Origin: Pseudoselenomonas ruminantium
GTDB lineage: Bacteria > Bacillota > Negativicutes > Selenomonadales > Selenomonadaceae
DNA length: 54,370 nt
Assembly (NCBI GenBank): GCA_015058655.1
Contig: SVBX01000023.1
Location: 1-54,370 of the forward strand
Direction of reading: 5' to 3'
The position numbers and the translations under genes are program-made. The notes beneath the pieces are model-generated. The model had not been told where the DNA came from. It made no database searches and was given only the letters and a program-made list of their open reading frames with translations. Below, piece after piece: positions 1 to 8,169 of the stretch (its first letter is position 1; the number at the start of each line of letters is the position of its first letter).

Positions 1-2
1 CT

Positions 3-42
3 AAAAAAGCAAGGAAAACCTTTGAAATTCCTTGCTTTTTTT
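3..42. terminator. Bidirectional terminator at left edge
   Basis: The arms AAAAAAGCAAGGA and TCCTTGCTTTTTT pair around a short loop, with A/T runs on both outer sides. It probably ends a gene lying left of the window. Confidence 0.7.
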
Positions 43-76
43 GATGCGAGATTTTTGATTTCGTGGCAAAGTCGGG

Positions 77-117
77 AGTGGGGGCGGCAAAATACTAACA
101 GGCGGCGAGTTAATATC
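77..117. repeat. Dispersed 41-bp repeat R1, copy 1
   Basis: 35 of 41 positions match the stretch 26481-26521 downstream of aroB; the core ACAGGCGGCGAGT is identical. It is non-coding as far as can be seen. The copies sit in unrelated intergenic regions, so it may be a remnant of a dispersed element. Confidence 0.5.
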
Positions 118-141
118 TCCCGCCTCGTGCGACGCGGAGCT

Positions 142-208
142 AGTCCCCGTGGGAAAACACCAAGAGGAAGATTTGTCTTCGACAAATCTGGAACAACGGT
201 GTTATAAT
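142..208 (+). promoter_or_regulatory. mrp promoter with two-part upstream element shared with suf
   Basis: There is a TATAAT -10 box at 203-208 and a weak -35 (TCGACA, 179-184). Upstream lie a 27-bp block (142-168, containing TCCC-CGT-GGGA) and a perfect dyad at 169-189 (arms AGATTTGTC and GACAAATCT, 3-nt centre) that overlaps the -35. The same block and an equivalent dyad occur at 44403-44450 upstream of sufCB with identical spacing to TATAAT. Confidence 0.6.
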
Positions 209-256
209 ACATAGTATGTGAATTTTTCATAATTGTGTATTAATAGGAGAAAAAAT

Positions 257-1087
257 ATGTCTGAAACATGCAATCACGATTGTTCTTCCTGCGGGTCTAC
301 CTGCGGGGAGGACAGCCGCAAGGTGCAAGACCTGCACGAGAAGCCGAATGAACTTAGCAATATAAAGCACGCCATTGCCGTGGTCAGCGGCAAGGGGGGC
401 GTGGGAAAGTCCCTGGTGACGGGGCTTTTGGCAGTGGCTATGCGCCGGAAGGGGATGCGTACGGGGATACTGGATGCGGATATCACCGGGCCCTCCATCC
501 CGAAGATGTTCGGAGTCACGGGGGAGGTGCTGGGCTCCCAGGCGGGGGCTTACCCTGTGAAGTCAGCGGGAGGCATTGATGTCATGAGCATGAACCTGCT
601 GCTGGAGAACCAGACGGATCCCGTGGTCTGGCGCGGGCCTATCCTCTCCGGGGTGGTGAAGCAGTTCTGGACGGATATCATCTGGGAGGACACGGATTAC
701 CTGTTCTTGGATATGCCTCCCGGCACCGGAGATGTAACCTTGACGGTATTCCAGTCTATCCAAGTGGATGGCATTGTCATCGTCACCAGCCCTCAGGAAC
801 TTGTTTCCATGATCGTGTCCAAGGCAGTGAAGATGGCAGAGATGATGGAAGTTCCCATCCTGGGATTGGTGGAGAACATGAGCTATTTCAAGTGCCCGGA
901 CTGCGGCAAGGAGCATGAGATTTTCGGCCACAGCCATCTGGAAGAAATCGCCAAGGAGTACGGCCTGGACATCCTGGCCCGCATCCCCATCATGCCGGAA
1001 CTGGCCGCCCAGTGCGATGCCGGGCAGATTGAGAATGTGCAGGAAAATTGGCTCGGCGAAGCTGCAGACAAAATACTGGCAAAGTGA
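257..1087 (+). CDS. mrp: Mrp/NBP35-family Fe-S cluster carrier ATPase
   Basis: This 276-residue P-loop protein belongs to the Mrp/ApbC/NBP35 family, which in other bacteria carries and transfers [4Fe-4S] clusters to apoproteins in the cytosol. It shows the deviant Walker A motif GKGGVGKS near residue 44, the MPPGTGD segment, and the conserved C-terminal CPDC pair that bridges the cluster at the dimer interface. The N-terminus is Cys-rich (CNHDCSSCGSTCG), as in many anaerobe homologues. The ATG at 257 was chosen because it follows AGGAGAAAAA; an earlier in-frame GTG lacks a ribosome site. The gene stands alone, with a promoter at 203-208. Confidence 0.93.
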   Translation: MSETCNHDCSSCGSTCGEDSRKVQDLHEKPNELSNIKHAIAVVSGKGGVGKSLVTGLLAVAMRRKGMRTGILDADITGPSIPKMFGVTGEVLGSQAGAYPVKSAGGIDVMSMNLLLENQTDPVVWRGPILSGVVKQFWTDIIWEDTDYLFLDMPPGTGDVTLTVFQSIQVDGIVIVTSPQELVSMIVSKAVKMAEMMEVPILGLVENMSYFKCPDCGKEHEIFGHSHLEEIAKEYGLDILARIPIMPELAAQCDAGQIENVQENWLGEAADKILAK

Positions 1088-1164
1088 GCCCTCGATAGTT
1101 TCCGTAGGGGGAAGTATTTTCTTTTCAGGAGCGCAGGACATTGAAATTTATGTCTGTTTTTTGA

Positions 1165-1193
1165 TTGAAAAACAGAGTATCTTGTGGTAGAAT
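1165..1193 (+). promoter_or_regulatory. Promoter of the ileS T-box transcript
   Basis: TTGAAA (1165-1170) and TAGAAT (1188-1193) are separated by 17 bp. The T-box leader begins just downstream. Confidence 0.6.
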
Positions 1194-1204
1194 ACCATTT
1201 GTCA

Positions 1205-1455
1205 ATATGTAAATGCGTTGATGAAGACAGTAGGCACGCAGGAAAGTCGCAGCGAACCGGGGTTGGTGAGAGCCGGGGGCTAGTAGGGCGGGCTGAACAT
1301 CACTTCGGAGCAGCAGGCTGAAATCCTCTGGACGGTAGGCCCCGCCGGTTCTTCCCGTTACGAAGCAGCGTATGATGGTACGTGGCAAATAGGTGGTATG
1401 AGTGTAGGCAAAGCCTGCGTCCTGTTTGGGATGCAGGCTTAAAATATTTTTGGGG
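1205..1455 (+). promoter_or_regulatory. T-box leader (Ile) of ileS
   Basis: The leader has the stem I hallmarks GATGAAGACAGTA (about 1219-1231) and a GAAC-ATC specifier loop, with the Ile codon ATC at 1299-1301. A T-box-like sequence AGGTGGTA (1391-1398) is followed by a terminator with arms AAGCCTGCGTCC (1411-1422) and GGGATGCAGGCTT (1428-1440) and a T-rich tail. The T-box sequence departs from the usual GGGTGGTACCGCG after GGTGGTA. It should sense uncharged tRNA-Ile and read through into ileS when isoleucine is short. Confidence 0.8.
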
Positions 1456-1463
1456 GGATTTTT

Positions 1464-4400
1464 TTGTATAGCAAAGTTGATACCAATCTTGACTTCGTCA
1501 CCCGTGAGAAGGAAGTAGAGGAATTCTGGAAAAAAGAGGGCATTGCCCAGAAGGCCATTGACCAGCGTGAGGGCTCAGATACCTTCACTTTCTATGATGG
1601 CCCGCCCACAGCCAACGGCAAGCCCCATATCGGCCATGTGCTGACCCGCGTCATCAAGGACATGCTGCCCCGCTACCAGTCTATGAAGGGGAAGAAGGTG
1701 CTGCGCAAGGCTGGCTGGGATACCCACGGCCTGCCGGTGGAGCTGGAAGTCGAGAAGCTGGTGGGCATCAACGGCAAGGAGCAGATCGAGGAATACGGCA
1801 TCGAGCCCTTCATCAAGAAGTGCCGTGAGTCCGTCTGGAAGTACAAGGGCATGTGGGAGGAGTTCTCCGATGTGGTAGGCTTCTGGGCCGATATGGACCA
1901 TCCCTACATCACCTACGAAAATGACTTCATCGAGTCCGAGTGGTGGGCCCTGAAGGAAATCTGGAACAAGGGCCTCCTGTACAAGGGCCATAAGGTTGTG
2001 CCTTACTGCCCCCGCTGCGGCACCCCCCTGTCCTCCCATGAGGTAGCCCAGGGCTACAAGGATGTGAAAGAGCGTTCTGCCATGGTGAAGTTCAAGGTGA
2101 AGGATGAGGACGCTTACTTCCTGGCTTGGACCACCACTCCCTGGACCCTGCCTTCCAACCTGGGCCTCTGCGTGAATCCTGAGGTTGACTATGTGAAGAT
2201 CAAGGTGGACGGCACTGTCTACTACCTGGCCGAAGCCCTGGTGGACACCGTCTTTGAAGGTGTAGAAGGGGAGCGTGAAGTCCTGGCCACCTGCAAGGGC
2301 AAGGACCTTGAGTACAAGGAGTACGAGCCTCTGTATGACTACGCCGTGGGCAAGCTGAAGAAAAAGGCTTTCTATGTGGTCTGCGATGACTATGTCACCA
2401 CCTCCGACGGTACCGGCATCGTCCACATCGCCCCGGCTTTCGGTGAGGACGATAACCGGGTCTGCCGCAAGTACGACATGCCTTTTGTGCAGTTCGTGGA
2501 CAACAAGGGCGAGATGACAGCAGACACCGACTGGCCCGGCGTCTTTGTGAAGGATGCCGACCCCCTGATCCTTGAAGATCTGAAAAAGAGCGGCAAGCTC
2601 TTCAAGGCGCCCAAGTTCGAGCACAGCTATCCTCATTGCTGGCGCTGCGATACCCCCCTCATCTACTATGCCCGTGAGACCTGGTTCATCAAGATGACGG
2701 ATGTAAAGGACAAGCTCATCGCCAACAACAAGACCGTCAACTGGATTCCGAAATCCATTGGCGAGGGCCGCTTCGGCGACTGGCTGGAGCATGTGCAGGA
2801 TTGGGGCCTTTCCCGCAACCGCTACTGGGGCACGCCGCTGCCTGTCTGGGAATGCGAGTGCGGCCATCAGCACGCCATTGGTTCCATTGCCGAGCTGAAG
2901 GAAATGAGCGACAACTGCCCCGAGGAAATCGAGCTGCATCGTCCTTACATCGACAAGGTTACCATTAAATGCCCTGAATGCGGCAAGGAAATGCATCGTG
3001 TGCCCGAGGTCATCGACTGCTGGTTCGACTCCGGTGCTATGCCCTTTGCCCAGTGGCACTATCCGTTTGAGAATAAGGATATCTTCGAGAAGCACTTCCC
3101 GGCCGACTTCATCTCCGAGGCGGTGGACCAGACCCGCGGCTGGTTCTACTCCCTGATTGCTATTTCCACCCTGCTCTTTGACAAGGCTCCTTATAAGAAT
3201 GTCATCGTGCTGGGCCATGTGCAGGATGAGAACGGCCAGAAGATGTCCAAGTCCAAGGGCAATGCCGTTGACCCCATGGACGCTCTCAGAAGGCATGGCG
3301 CTGACGCCATCCGTTGGTACTTCTACGAGAACAGCGCTCCCTGGCTGCCCAACCGCTTCCACGACGGAGCTGTGCAGGAAGGCCAGAGGAAATTCATGGG
3401 CACCCTGTGGAATACCTACGCTTTCTTCGTGCTGTACGCCAATATCGACGAGTTCGATGCCACCAAGTACAGCCTGGAGTATGACAAGCTCAGCGTCATG
3501 GACAAGTGGTGCCTGTCCCGCCTGAACACCATGGTGAAGGAAGTGGACAGCTGCCTGGGCAATTATCGCGTGACGGAGGCCGCCAAGGCCCTGCAGTCCT
3601 TTGTGGACGAGCTTTCCAACTGGTATGTGCGCCGCAGCCGCAGCCGCTTCTGGGCCAAGGGCATGGAGCAGGACAAGATCAATGCTTACATGACTCTCTA
3701 CACGGCGCTGGTGACCACTGCCAAGGCTGCTGCTCCCATGATCCCCTTCATGACCGAGAGCATTTACCGCAATCTGGTCTGCAGCATCGACAAGGCTGCG
3801 CCCGTGTCCGTGCATCTGGCAGATTATCCCGTGGCTGATGAGGCCCTCATCGACACCGAGCTGGAGAAGAACATGGAACTGGTGCTCTCCATCGTGGTGC
3901 TGGGCCGCGCTGCCCGCAACGAGGCCAATATCAAGAACCGCCAGCCCATCGGCCATATGTATGTGAAGGCCGAGGGCACCTTGGATGATTTCTTCAAGGA
4001 AATCGTGGAGGACGAGCTGAATGTGAAGGAAGTGGTCTTCAAGGAAGATATGGAAGACTTCACTGTCTACACCTTCAAGCCCAACTTCCGCGCTCTTGGC
4101 CCCAAGGTGGGCAAGAACATGGGGGCCGTGAAGAGCGCTCTCGCTGCCATGAACGGCCGTCAGGCCAAGGAAGCCATGGACAAAGAGGGCAGCCTCAAGG
4201 TCACCCTGGCCGATGGCACCGAGTATGCTCTCACCTCTGAAGAAGTGGAGATTGCCATGAGCCAGGCCGAAGGCTACAACTGCCAGAGCTATGGCGAAGT
4301 GGCTATTGCTCTGGAGACCACCCTCAGCGAAGAACTCCTGGAGGAAGGCTTCCTGCGTGAGATCATCAGCAAGGTGCAGACCATGCGCAAGGAGAACGGC

Positions 4401-4592
4401 TATGAGGTCACCGACCACATCAAGGTGGGCCTCTCCGGCAATGACAAGCTCATGGACATAGTGAAGAAAGCCGAGAACGAAGCCCTGCTGCGCTCTGTGA
4501 CCCTGGCTGATGAAGTGTCCTACGGCACCGACGTGGCCCATGTCAAGGAGTGGAACATCAACGGCGAGACGGTGGTGCTGTCTGTTGAGTGA
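1464..4592 (+). CDS. ileS: Isoleucyl-tRNA synthetase, long (type 2) form
   Basis: This class I synthetase charges tRNA-Ile with isoleucine. At 1042 residues it carries HIGH at 55-58 (PHIGHVLTR) and KMSKS at 593-597, with the CP1 editing domain between them and the VPYCPRCGTPLSSHE segment typical of the longer eukaryote-like IleRS2 group rather than the usual bacterial form of about 920 residues. The start is TTG at 1464, behind GGGGGGA. The upstream T-box places it under tRNA-Ile control. IleRS2 enzymes are generally insensitive to mupirocin; that property is inferred here from family membership only. Confidence 0.97.
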   Translation: MYSKVDTNLDFVTREKEVEEFWKKEGIAQKAIDQREGSDTFTFYDGPPTANGKPHIGHVLTRVIKDMLPRYQSMKGKKVLRKAGWDTHGLPVELEVEKLVGINGKEQIEEYGIEPFIKKCRESVWKYKGMWEEFSDVVGFWADMDHPYITYENDFIESEWWALKEIWNKGLLYKGHKVVPYCPRCGTPLSSHEVAQGYKDVKERSAMVKFKVKDEDAYFLAWTTTPWTLPSNLGLCVNPEVDYVKIKVDGTVYYLAEALVDTVFEGVEGEREVLATCKGKDLEYKEYEPLYDYAVGKLKKKAFYVVCDDYVTTSDGTGIVHIAPAFGEDDNRVCRKYDMPFVQFVDNKGEMTADTDWPGVFVKDADPLILEDLKKSGKLFKAPKFEHSYPHCWRCDTPLIYYARETWFIKMTDVKDKLIANNKTVNWIPKSIGEGRFGDWLEHVQDWGLSRNRYWGTPLPVWECECGHQHAIGSIAELKEMSDNCPEEIELHRPYIDKVTIKCPECGKEMHRVPEVIDCWFDSGAMPFAQWHYPFENKDIFEKHFPADFISEAVDQTRGWFYSLIAISTLLFDKAPYKNVIVLGHVQDENGQKMSKSKGNAVDPMDALRRHGADAIRWYFYENSAPWLPNRFHDGAVQEGQRKFMGTLWNTYAFFVLYANIDEFDATKYSLEYDKLSVMDKWCLSRLNTMVKEVDSCLGNYRVTEAAKALQSFVDELSNWYVRRSRSRFWAKGMEQDKINAYMTLYTALVTTAKAAAPMIPFMTESIYRNLVCSIDKAAPVSVHLADYPVADEALIDTELEKNMELVLSIVVLGRAARNEANIKNRQPIGHMYVKAEGTLDDFFKEIVEDELNVKEVVFKEDMEDFTVYTFKPNFRALGPKVGKNMGAVKSALAAMNGRQAKEAMDKEGSLKVTLADGTEYALTSEEVEIAMSQAEGYNCQSYGEVAIALETTLSEELLEEGFLREIISKVQTMRKENGYEVTDHIKVGLSGNDKLMDIVKKAENEALLRSVTLADEVSYGTDVAHVKEWNINGETVVLSVE

Positions 4593-4608
4593 GGCGAAAA
4601 GGGTAGAG

Positions 4609-4956
4609 GTGAACCGCTCTGTTCCCAAGGAACCGGAGCATGAGCATGTGCTGGCTGATGGCACAGTTATCCGTCACCACCACGGCCATCATCACAGCCA
4701 CACCCAGACCAAGAGCGTGGTAAACCGTCTGGCCCGCCTCATAGGGCACCTTCAGTCCGTGAAGAAAATGGTGGAGGACGGCCGCGACTGCACGGAAGTC
4801 CTCACCCAGCTGGCGGCGGTGGACAGCGCCCTCAAGGGCGTAAGCCGTGTCATCATCAAGGACCACATGGAACACTGCATCGTGGAAGCGGTGCAGCATG
4901 AGGACAGGCAGGCCCTGGAGGAACTCAGCAAGGCCATTGACAGTTTCATAAAGTAA
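4609..4956 (+). CDS. CsoR/RcnR-family metal-sensing repressor with His-rich N-terminus
   Basis: This is a small all-helical DUF156 repressor of 115 residues from the GTG at 4609 (AAAAGGG lies just upstream; an alternative TTG at 4585 overlaps the end of ileS). The ligand residues C61, H86 and C90 have the +25/+29 spacing of the Cu(I) sensor CsoR (C36-H61-C65). A histidine-rich stretch (HHHGHHHSH) precedes the core and may bind metal too. It lies directly after ileS, with no copper exporter, chaperone or frmAB-like gene nearby, so its target is elsewhere. Copper sensing is inferred from the Cys-His-Cys pattern. Confidence 0.85.
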   Translation: MNRSVPKEPEHEHVLADGTVIRHHHGHHHSHTQTKSVVNRLARLIGHLQSVKKMVEDGRDCTEVLTQLAAVDSALKGVSRVIIKDHMEHCIVEAVQHEDRQALEELSKAIDSFIK

Positions 4957-4960
4957 GTGA

Positions 4961-5002
4961 AGCGCCTGATTGCGGACAGCGTCTGCAGACAGGCGCTTTT
5001 TT
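4961..5002 (+). terminator. Terminator after the csoR-like gene
   Basis: The arms AGCGCCTG and CAGGCGCT are followed by six or more T residues. It closes the ileS-csoR unit. Confidence 0.8.
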
Positions 5003-5066
5003 CCTTGAATAACGGCAGCAAATCTAGTAGTATATGGGGTAGTTGAGTCTTAAAAGGTGGGATTTT

Positions 5067-5873
5067 ATGAAGAAGGCTGTTTTCTTTGATATCGATGGCA
5101 CCCTCATTGACATCCGTGAGGGCCATACCAAGCTGACACCCAGGGTGAAGGAGGCTATCGGCAGGCTGCGTCAGGCAGGCCACTATGCCTTCATTGCCAG
5201 CGGCAGGCCACTGGCTTATCTTGATGAGGAACTTATGCAGCCGGGGATGTTCAACGGCTTCGTGCTGATGAACGGCGCCTTTGTGCTGGCTGATGGGAAA
5301 GTGTTGAATGACCAGCCGCTGCCCAAGGAGACTGTGCAGGAGATTGTGGGGCTCTGCGAGCAGCACGATGTGCAGTATGTGCTGGAGGGCAGGGAGAAAG
5401 TGTACCTGCGCCCGGAGTTTGAGCAGGTGAAGCGTTTTTATGTAGGAATCGATGTTTCTCTGAAGAATTTTGTCTGGGATTTTCAGCTGGAGGACATTGA
5501 GGTCTACAAGATGGAATTTGTCTGTGACAATCCCGGCGGCAACGGGCTTTTCGACAAGCTGCTGAATTGGCCGGGGCTGACGGGGCTGATGGATCCCGCC
5601 CACCTGAAGAATATGGAGCTTTACGCCACTGCCGTGACCAAGGGCACGGGCATCGAGCACGCCCTGGAAAAGCTGGGACTGCCCAGGGAGCAGAGCTTTG
5701 CCTTCGGGGACGGCCTCAACGACCTGGAGATGATGGATACGGTGGGCACGGCGCTGGTCATGGGCAATGGCCAGCCGGAGCTGAAGGAAAAGGCTGACTT
5801 CATCGTGCCTACCGTGGCAGAGGACGGAGTGGCTTATGGCGTAGAGCATTATATCTTGGGAGGCGAAGGCTGA
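5067..5873 (+). CDS. Cof-type HAD-superfamily hydrolase
   Basis: This 268-residue HAD phosphatase of the Cof/YidA subfamily probably dephosphorylates sugar or cofactor phosphates in the cytosol; the substrate cannot be told from sequence. Motif I is FFDIDGTL (residues 5-12), motif II lies around IASGRP, and motif IV is FGDGLNDLEMM near residue 215. A C2-type cap domain lies between. The ATG at 5067 follows AAAGGTGGG. Its stop overlaps the start of the next gene (TGATG), so the two are translationally coupled. Confidence 0.9.
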   Translation: MKKAVFFDIDGTLIDIREGHTKLTPRVKEAIGRLRQAGHYAFIASGRPLAYLDEELMQPGMFNGFVLMNGAFVLADGKVLNDQPLPKETVQEIVGLCEQHDVQYVLEGREKVYLRPEFEQVKRFYVGIDVSLKNFVWDFQLEDIEVYKMEFVCDNPGGNGLFDKLLNWPGLTGLMDPAHLKNMELYATAVTKGTGIEHALEKLGLPREQSFAFGDGLNDLEMMDTVGTALVMGNGQPELKEKADFIVPTVAEDGVAYGVEHYILGGEG

Positions 5874-6799
5874 TGCGCATGAAAATGGGGACTTTGCTGG
5901 GAGCTTTGTTGCTGTTGACGGTGTTCTTCGCCGGCTGCAGTGCTCCTACTGGGGGGCAGACCTCTGCCGGCAGCCAGGCAGCGCAGAGCCAGCCTGCAAA
6001 GCTGACGGTAAAGATGCTGGATGTGGGGCAGGGAGATGCCATCCTCATTGAGACTGGGGAACAGACGGTGCTGGTTGACACCAGTGACCTGGACGAGCGC
6101 GAAAAGCTCAAAGCGGAGCTGAAAGAAGCTGGCGTCACCAAAATAGACAAGGTCATCCTGACCCATCCCCACGCTGACCATATCGGCGGCATGGATGTAT
6201 TGCTGGCGGATTTCAAAGTGGGAGAGGTCTATGATAATGGCATGCCCTCCACTTCCAAGATCTATATCCGCTATATGAAGGAATTGAAGAATCAGGGCAT
6301 CAAGCGACATGGCCTCAAGGCTGGCGAAGTGCTGGAACTGGGGGGAGGCGCCGTCTTCAAGGTGCTGGCACCTGCCGAAGAATTGGTGGCCAAGGGCACC
6401 AAGCAGGGGTACAAGCATGACCCCAACAACGAGTCGGTCATAGGCCAGCTGGTTTTCGGCGATTTCAAGATGATGTTCACAGGAGACGCAGAAGGACCGG
6501 AGGAAAAGGAAGTGCTGGCTGCCATGCCCGGCGCTGACCTCAGAAGCCAGGTGCTGAAAGCCGGCCATCACGGCAGCAAGACTTCCTCTTCCAAGGAGTG
6601 GCTGCGGGCTTTGGAGCCGGAGACAGGCTTGATTTCCTGCGGAGAAGGCAATGATTACGGCCATCCCCATAAGGAAACCCTGAAGAAGTATCAGGCCTTG
6701 AAGATGAAGGTCTACGAAACAGACAAGAATGGCACCATCACCTTGATCAGTGACGGCAAGAGCTACGAAGTGAAGGTTGAAAAGGGGGAAGTCCAGTGA
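5873..6799 (+). CDS. Secreted metallo-beta-lactamase-fold lipoprotein (ComEC C-domain-like)
   Basis: The protein has 308 residues: a lipoprotein signal with lipobox FAGC (Cys near residue 22), then an MBL fold carrying the metal motif HPHADHIGG, an acidic ligand in FTGDAEG, and AGHHGSKTSSS. The domain resembles the C-terminal nuclease-like part of ComEC (compare 41914-44349 here). It probably sits on the outer face of a membrane and hydrolyses a phosphodiester, perhaps DNA; the activity is inferred. It overlaps the following DUF3006 gene by 4 bases (GTGA), a common pairing for this family. Confidence 0.85.
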   Translation: MRMKMGTLLGALLLLTVFFAGCSAPTGGQTSAGSQAAQSQPAKLTVKMLDVGQGDAILIETGEQTVLVDTSDLDEREKLKAELKEAGVTKIDKVILTHPHADHIGGMDVLLADFKVGEVYDNGMPSTSKIYIRYMKELKNQGIKRHGLKAGEVLELGGGAVFKVLAPAEELVAKGTKQGYKHDPNNESVIGQLVFGDFKMMFTGDAEGPEEKEVLAAMPGADLRSQVLKAGHHGSKTSSSKEWLRALEPETGLISCGEGNDYGHPHKETLKKYQALKMKVYETDKNGTITLISDGKSYEVKVEKGEVQ

Positions 6800-6996
6800 T
6801 TTCAGCTTACTTGGACCGGTTCGAGGGCAAATTGGCAGTGCTGCTCGTGGGCGATGAGGAAAAGCAGGTCAATTTTCCAAAGGATTGCCTGCCGGAAGAT
6901 GCAGGAGAGGGCGACTATCTGAAAATAGAGATCAGCCGCGATGAAGAGAAAACTGCGGAGGCAGAGGCAGAAGCCTTGAGCCTGTTGCAGGAATAA
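6796..6996 (+). CDS. DUF3006-like small protein
   Basis: This 66-residue acidic protein begins ISAYLDRFEGKLAVLLVGDEE, the pattern of DUF3006 proteins (a small beta-barrel followed by an acidic helix). It starts at GTG 6796 inside the end of the MBL lipoprotein gene and is surely co-translated with it. DUF3006 genes often sit beside ComEC-like MBL genes, and a shared function is likely but unknown. No signal peptide is seen. Confidence 0.75.
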   Translation: MISAYLDRFEGKLAVLLVGDEEKQVNFPKDCLPEDAGEGDYLKIEISRDEEKTAEAEAEALSLLQE

Positions 6997-7082
6997 AAGG
7001 CGTTTTGCAGGAATTTCTCAGAAAGGGAGACTAGAATGGTACGGAAGTTTTTTGTTGGTCATTTAGGGAGGAATCTGTTTTG

Positions 7083-8150
7083 ATGTGCAAGTTTTTCCGC
7101 CGGATAGTTTCGGCGGCAGTGCTCCTGTTGGTATCCATGCTGGTCAGCCTGCCACAGGGAAATGTGGAGGCAGCCAGCAAGTCGGCCGTCCATGAGCTCA
7201 ATTATTTCAAGTCTTATGAAACCAAGGTGGAGGGACAGGATGCCTTCCGCATTGAGATTGGCATGGACAGGGACAACCTTGATTATCAGGTGATTGTCAA
7301 AAATTATGTTCACAAGCAGCTGGTGCTTGATATGAAGAATACCAAGCCGGGGAAGCTGAAGAAGGAGATCAAGCTGAACAATTCGATAGCCAAGCGCTTG
7401 ACCATCAGTGAGCTGGAAAGGCATCATACGCAGGTGGCGATTGACCTGGGCAAGGTCATCTCCGAGGAGAATTACAATGTGCATGTGGAAAAGGCTGACC
7501 ACAAAGCGGGCAAGCCTTATCGATTGGTGGTGGATATCTTCGCAGAGCCCCGGATGGCAGGGGAGAACTTCAAGGGCGTGAAGGGCCGCACGATAGTCCT
7601 TGACCCGGGACATGGCGGCAGCGACTCCGGGGCTGTGGGGCCGACTGGCCTGGCAGAAAAGACAGCCACCTTGGCTGTGTCCAAGAAGGTCAAGTCTATG
7701 TTGGAATCTTCAGGGGCACGGGTGGTTATGACCCGCGACCGCGATGTGGATGTATACGGCCCAAATGCGTCTGACAGGCAGGAACTTCAGGCAAGGGTCA
7801 ATGTGGGCGAATACACTCCCGGGGCCGATATCTTCGTTTCTATTCATTGCAATGCCTTCTCCAATCCTGCTGCCAAGGGGATGGAGACCTACTATTATCC
7901 CGGTTCTGCCAGGGGAGAGCGGCTGGCCACCTACATTTATGATGAGCTCTTGAAGGATGGTGGCCTGGCTGGACGCGGAGTGCGCACAGCTAATTTCTAT
8001 GTCATCAAGCATTCCTCTATGCCTGCTACCTTGCTGGAGCTGGCCTTTATCACGAATCCCAGGGAAGAGTCCCTGCTGGGGGATGACAAGTATCAGACCA
8101 CTCTGGCCAAGGCCATCGTGCGTGGCATCAGCCGTTATTTTGGAGAGTAA
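7083..8150 (+). CDS. N-acetylmuramoyl-L-alanine amidase with AMIN domain
   Basis: This 355-residue exported peptidoglycan hydrolase cuts the bond between muramic acid and L-alanine. It has a signal peptide (residues 1-30, ending VEAAS), an AMIN domain (about 35-145) for envelope targeting, and an Amidase_3 domain (about 170-350). The zinc and catalytic segments are VLDPGHGGSDSGAVG with ...GLAEK, VSIHCNAF and LLELAFITN. AGGGAGG lies 11 bases before ATG 7083; a TTG at 7080 is an equally possible start. The AMIN-AmiC layout suits a diderm Firmicute that must split septal wall. Confidence 0.92.
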   Translation: MCKFFRRIVSAAVLLLVSMLVSLPQGNVEAASKSAVHELNYFKSYETKVEGQDAFRIEIGMDRDNLDYQVIVKNYVHKQLVLDMKNTKPGKLKKEIKLNNSIAKRLTISELERHHTQVAIDLGKVISEENYNVHVEKADHKAGKPYRLVVDIFAEPRMAGENFKGVKGRTIVLDPGHGGSDSGAVGPTGLAEKTATLAVSKKVKSMLESSGARVVMTRDRDVDVYGPNASDRQELQARVNVGEYTPGADIFVSIHCNAFSNPAAKGMETYYYPGSARGERLATYIYDELLKDGGLAGRGVRTANFYVIKHSSMPATLLELAFITNPREESLLGDDKYQTTLAKAIVRGISRYFGE

Positions 8151-8169
8151 GAGCAGGGAGGGGAAATAG

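Noticed and set aside
22..207. Possible 61-residue gene upstream of mrp
   Set aside because: It starts inside a terminator hairpin, has no ribosome site and runs through the promoter element; better explained as non-coding.
1575..4664. Open frame of 1029 codons on the minus strand across ileS
   Set aside because: It is antisense to a certain gene; GC-rich codon use opens the opposite frame. No family pattern or ribosome site.
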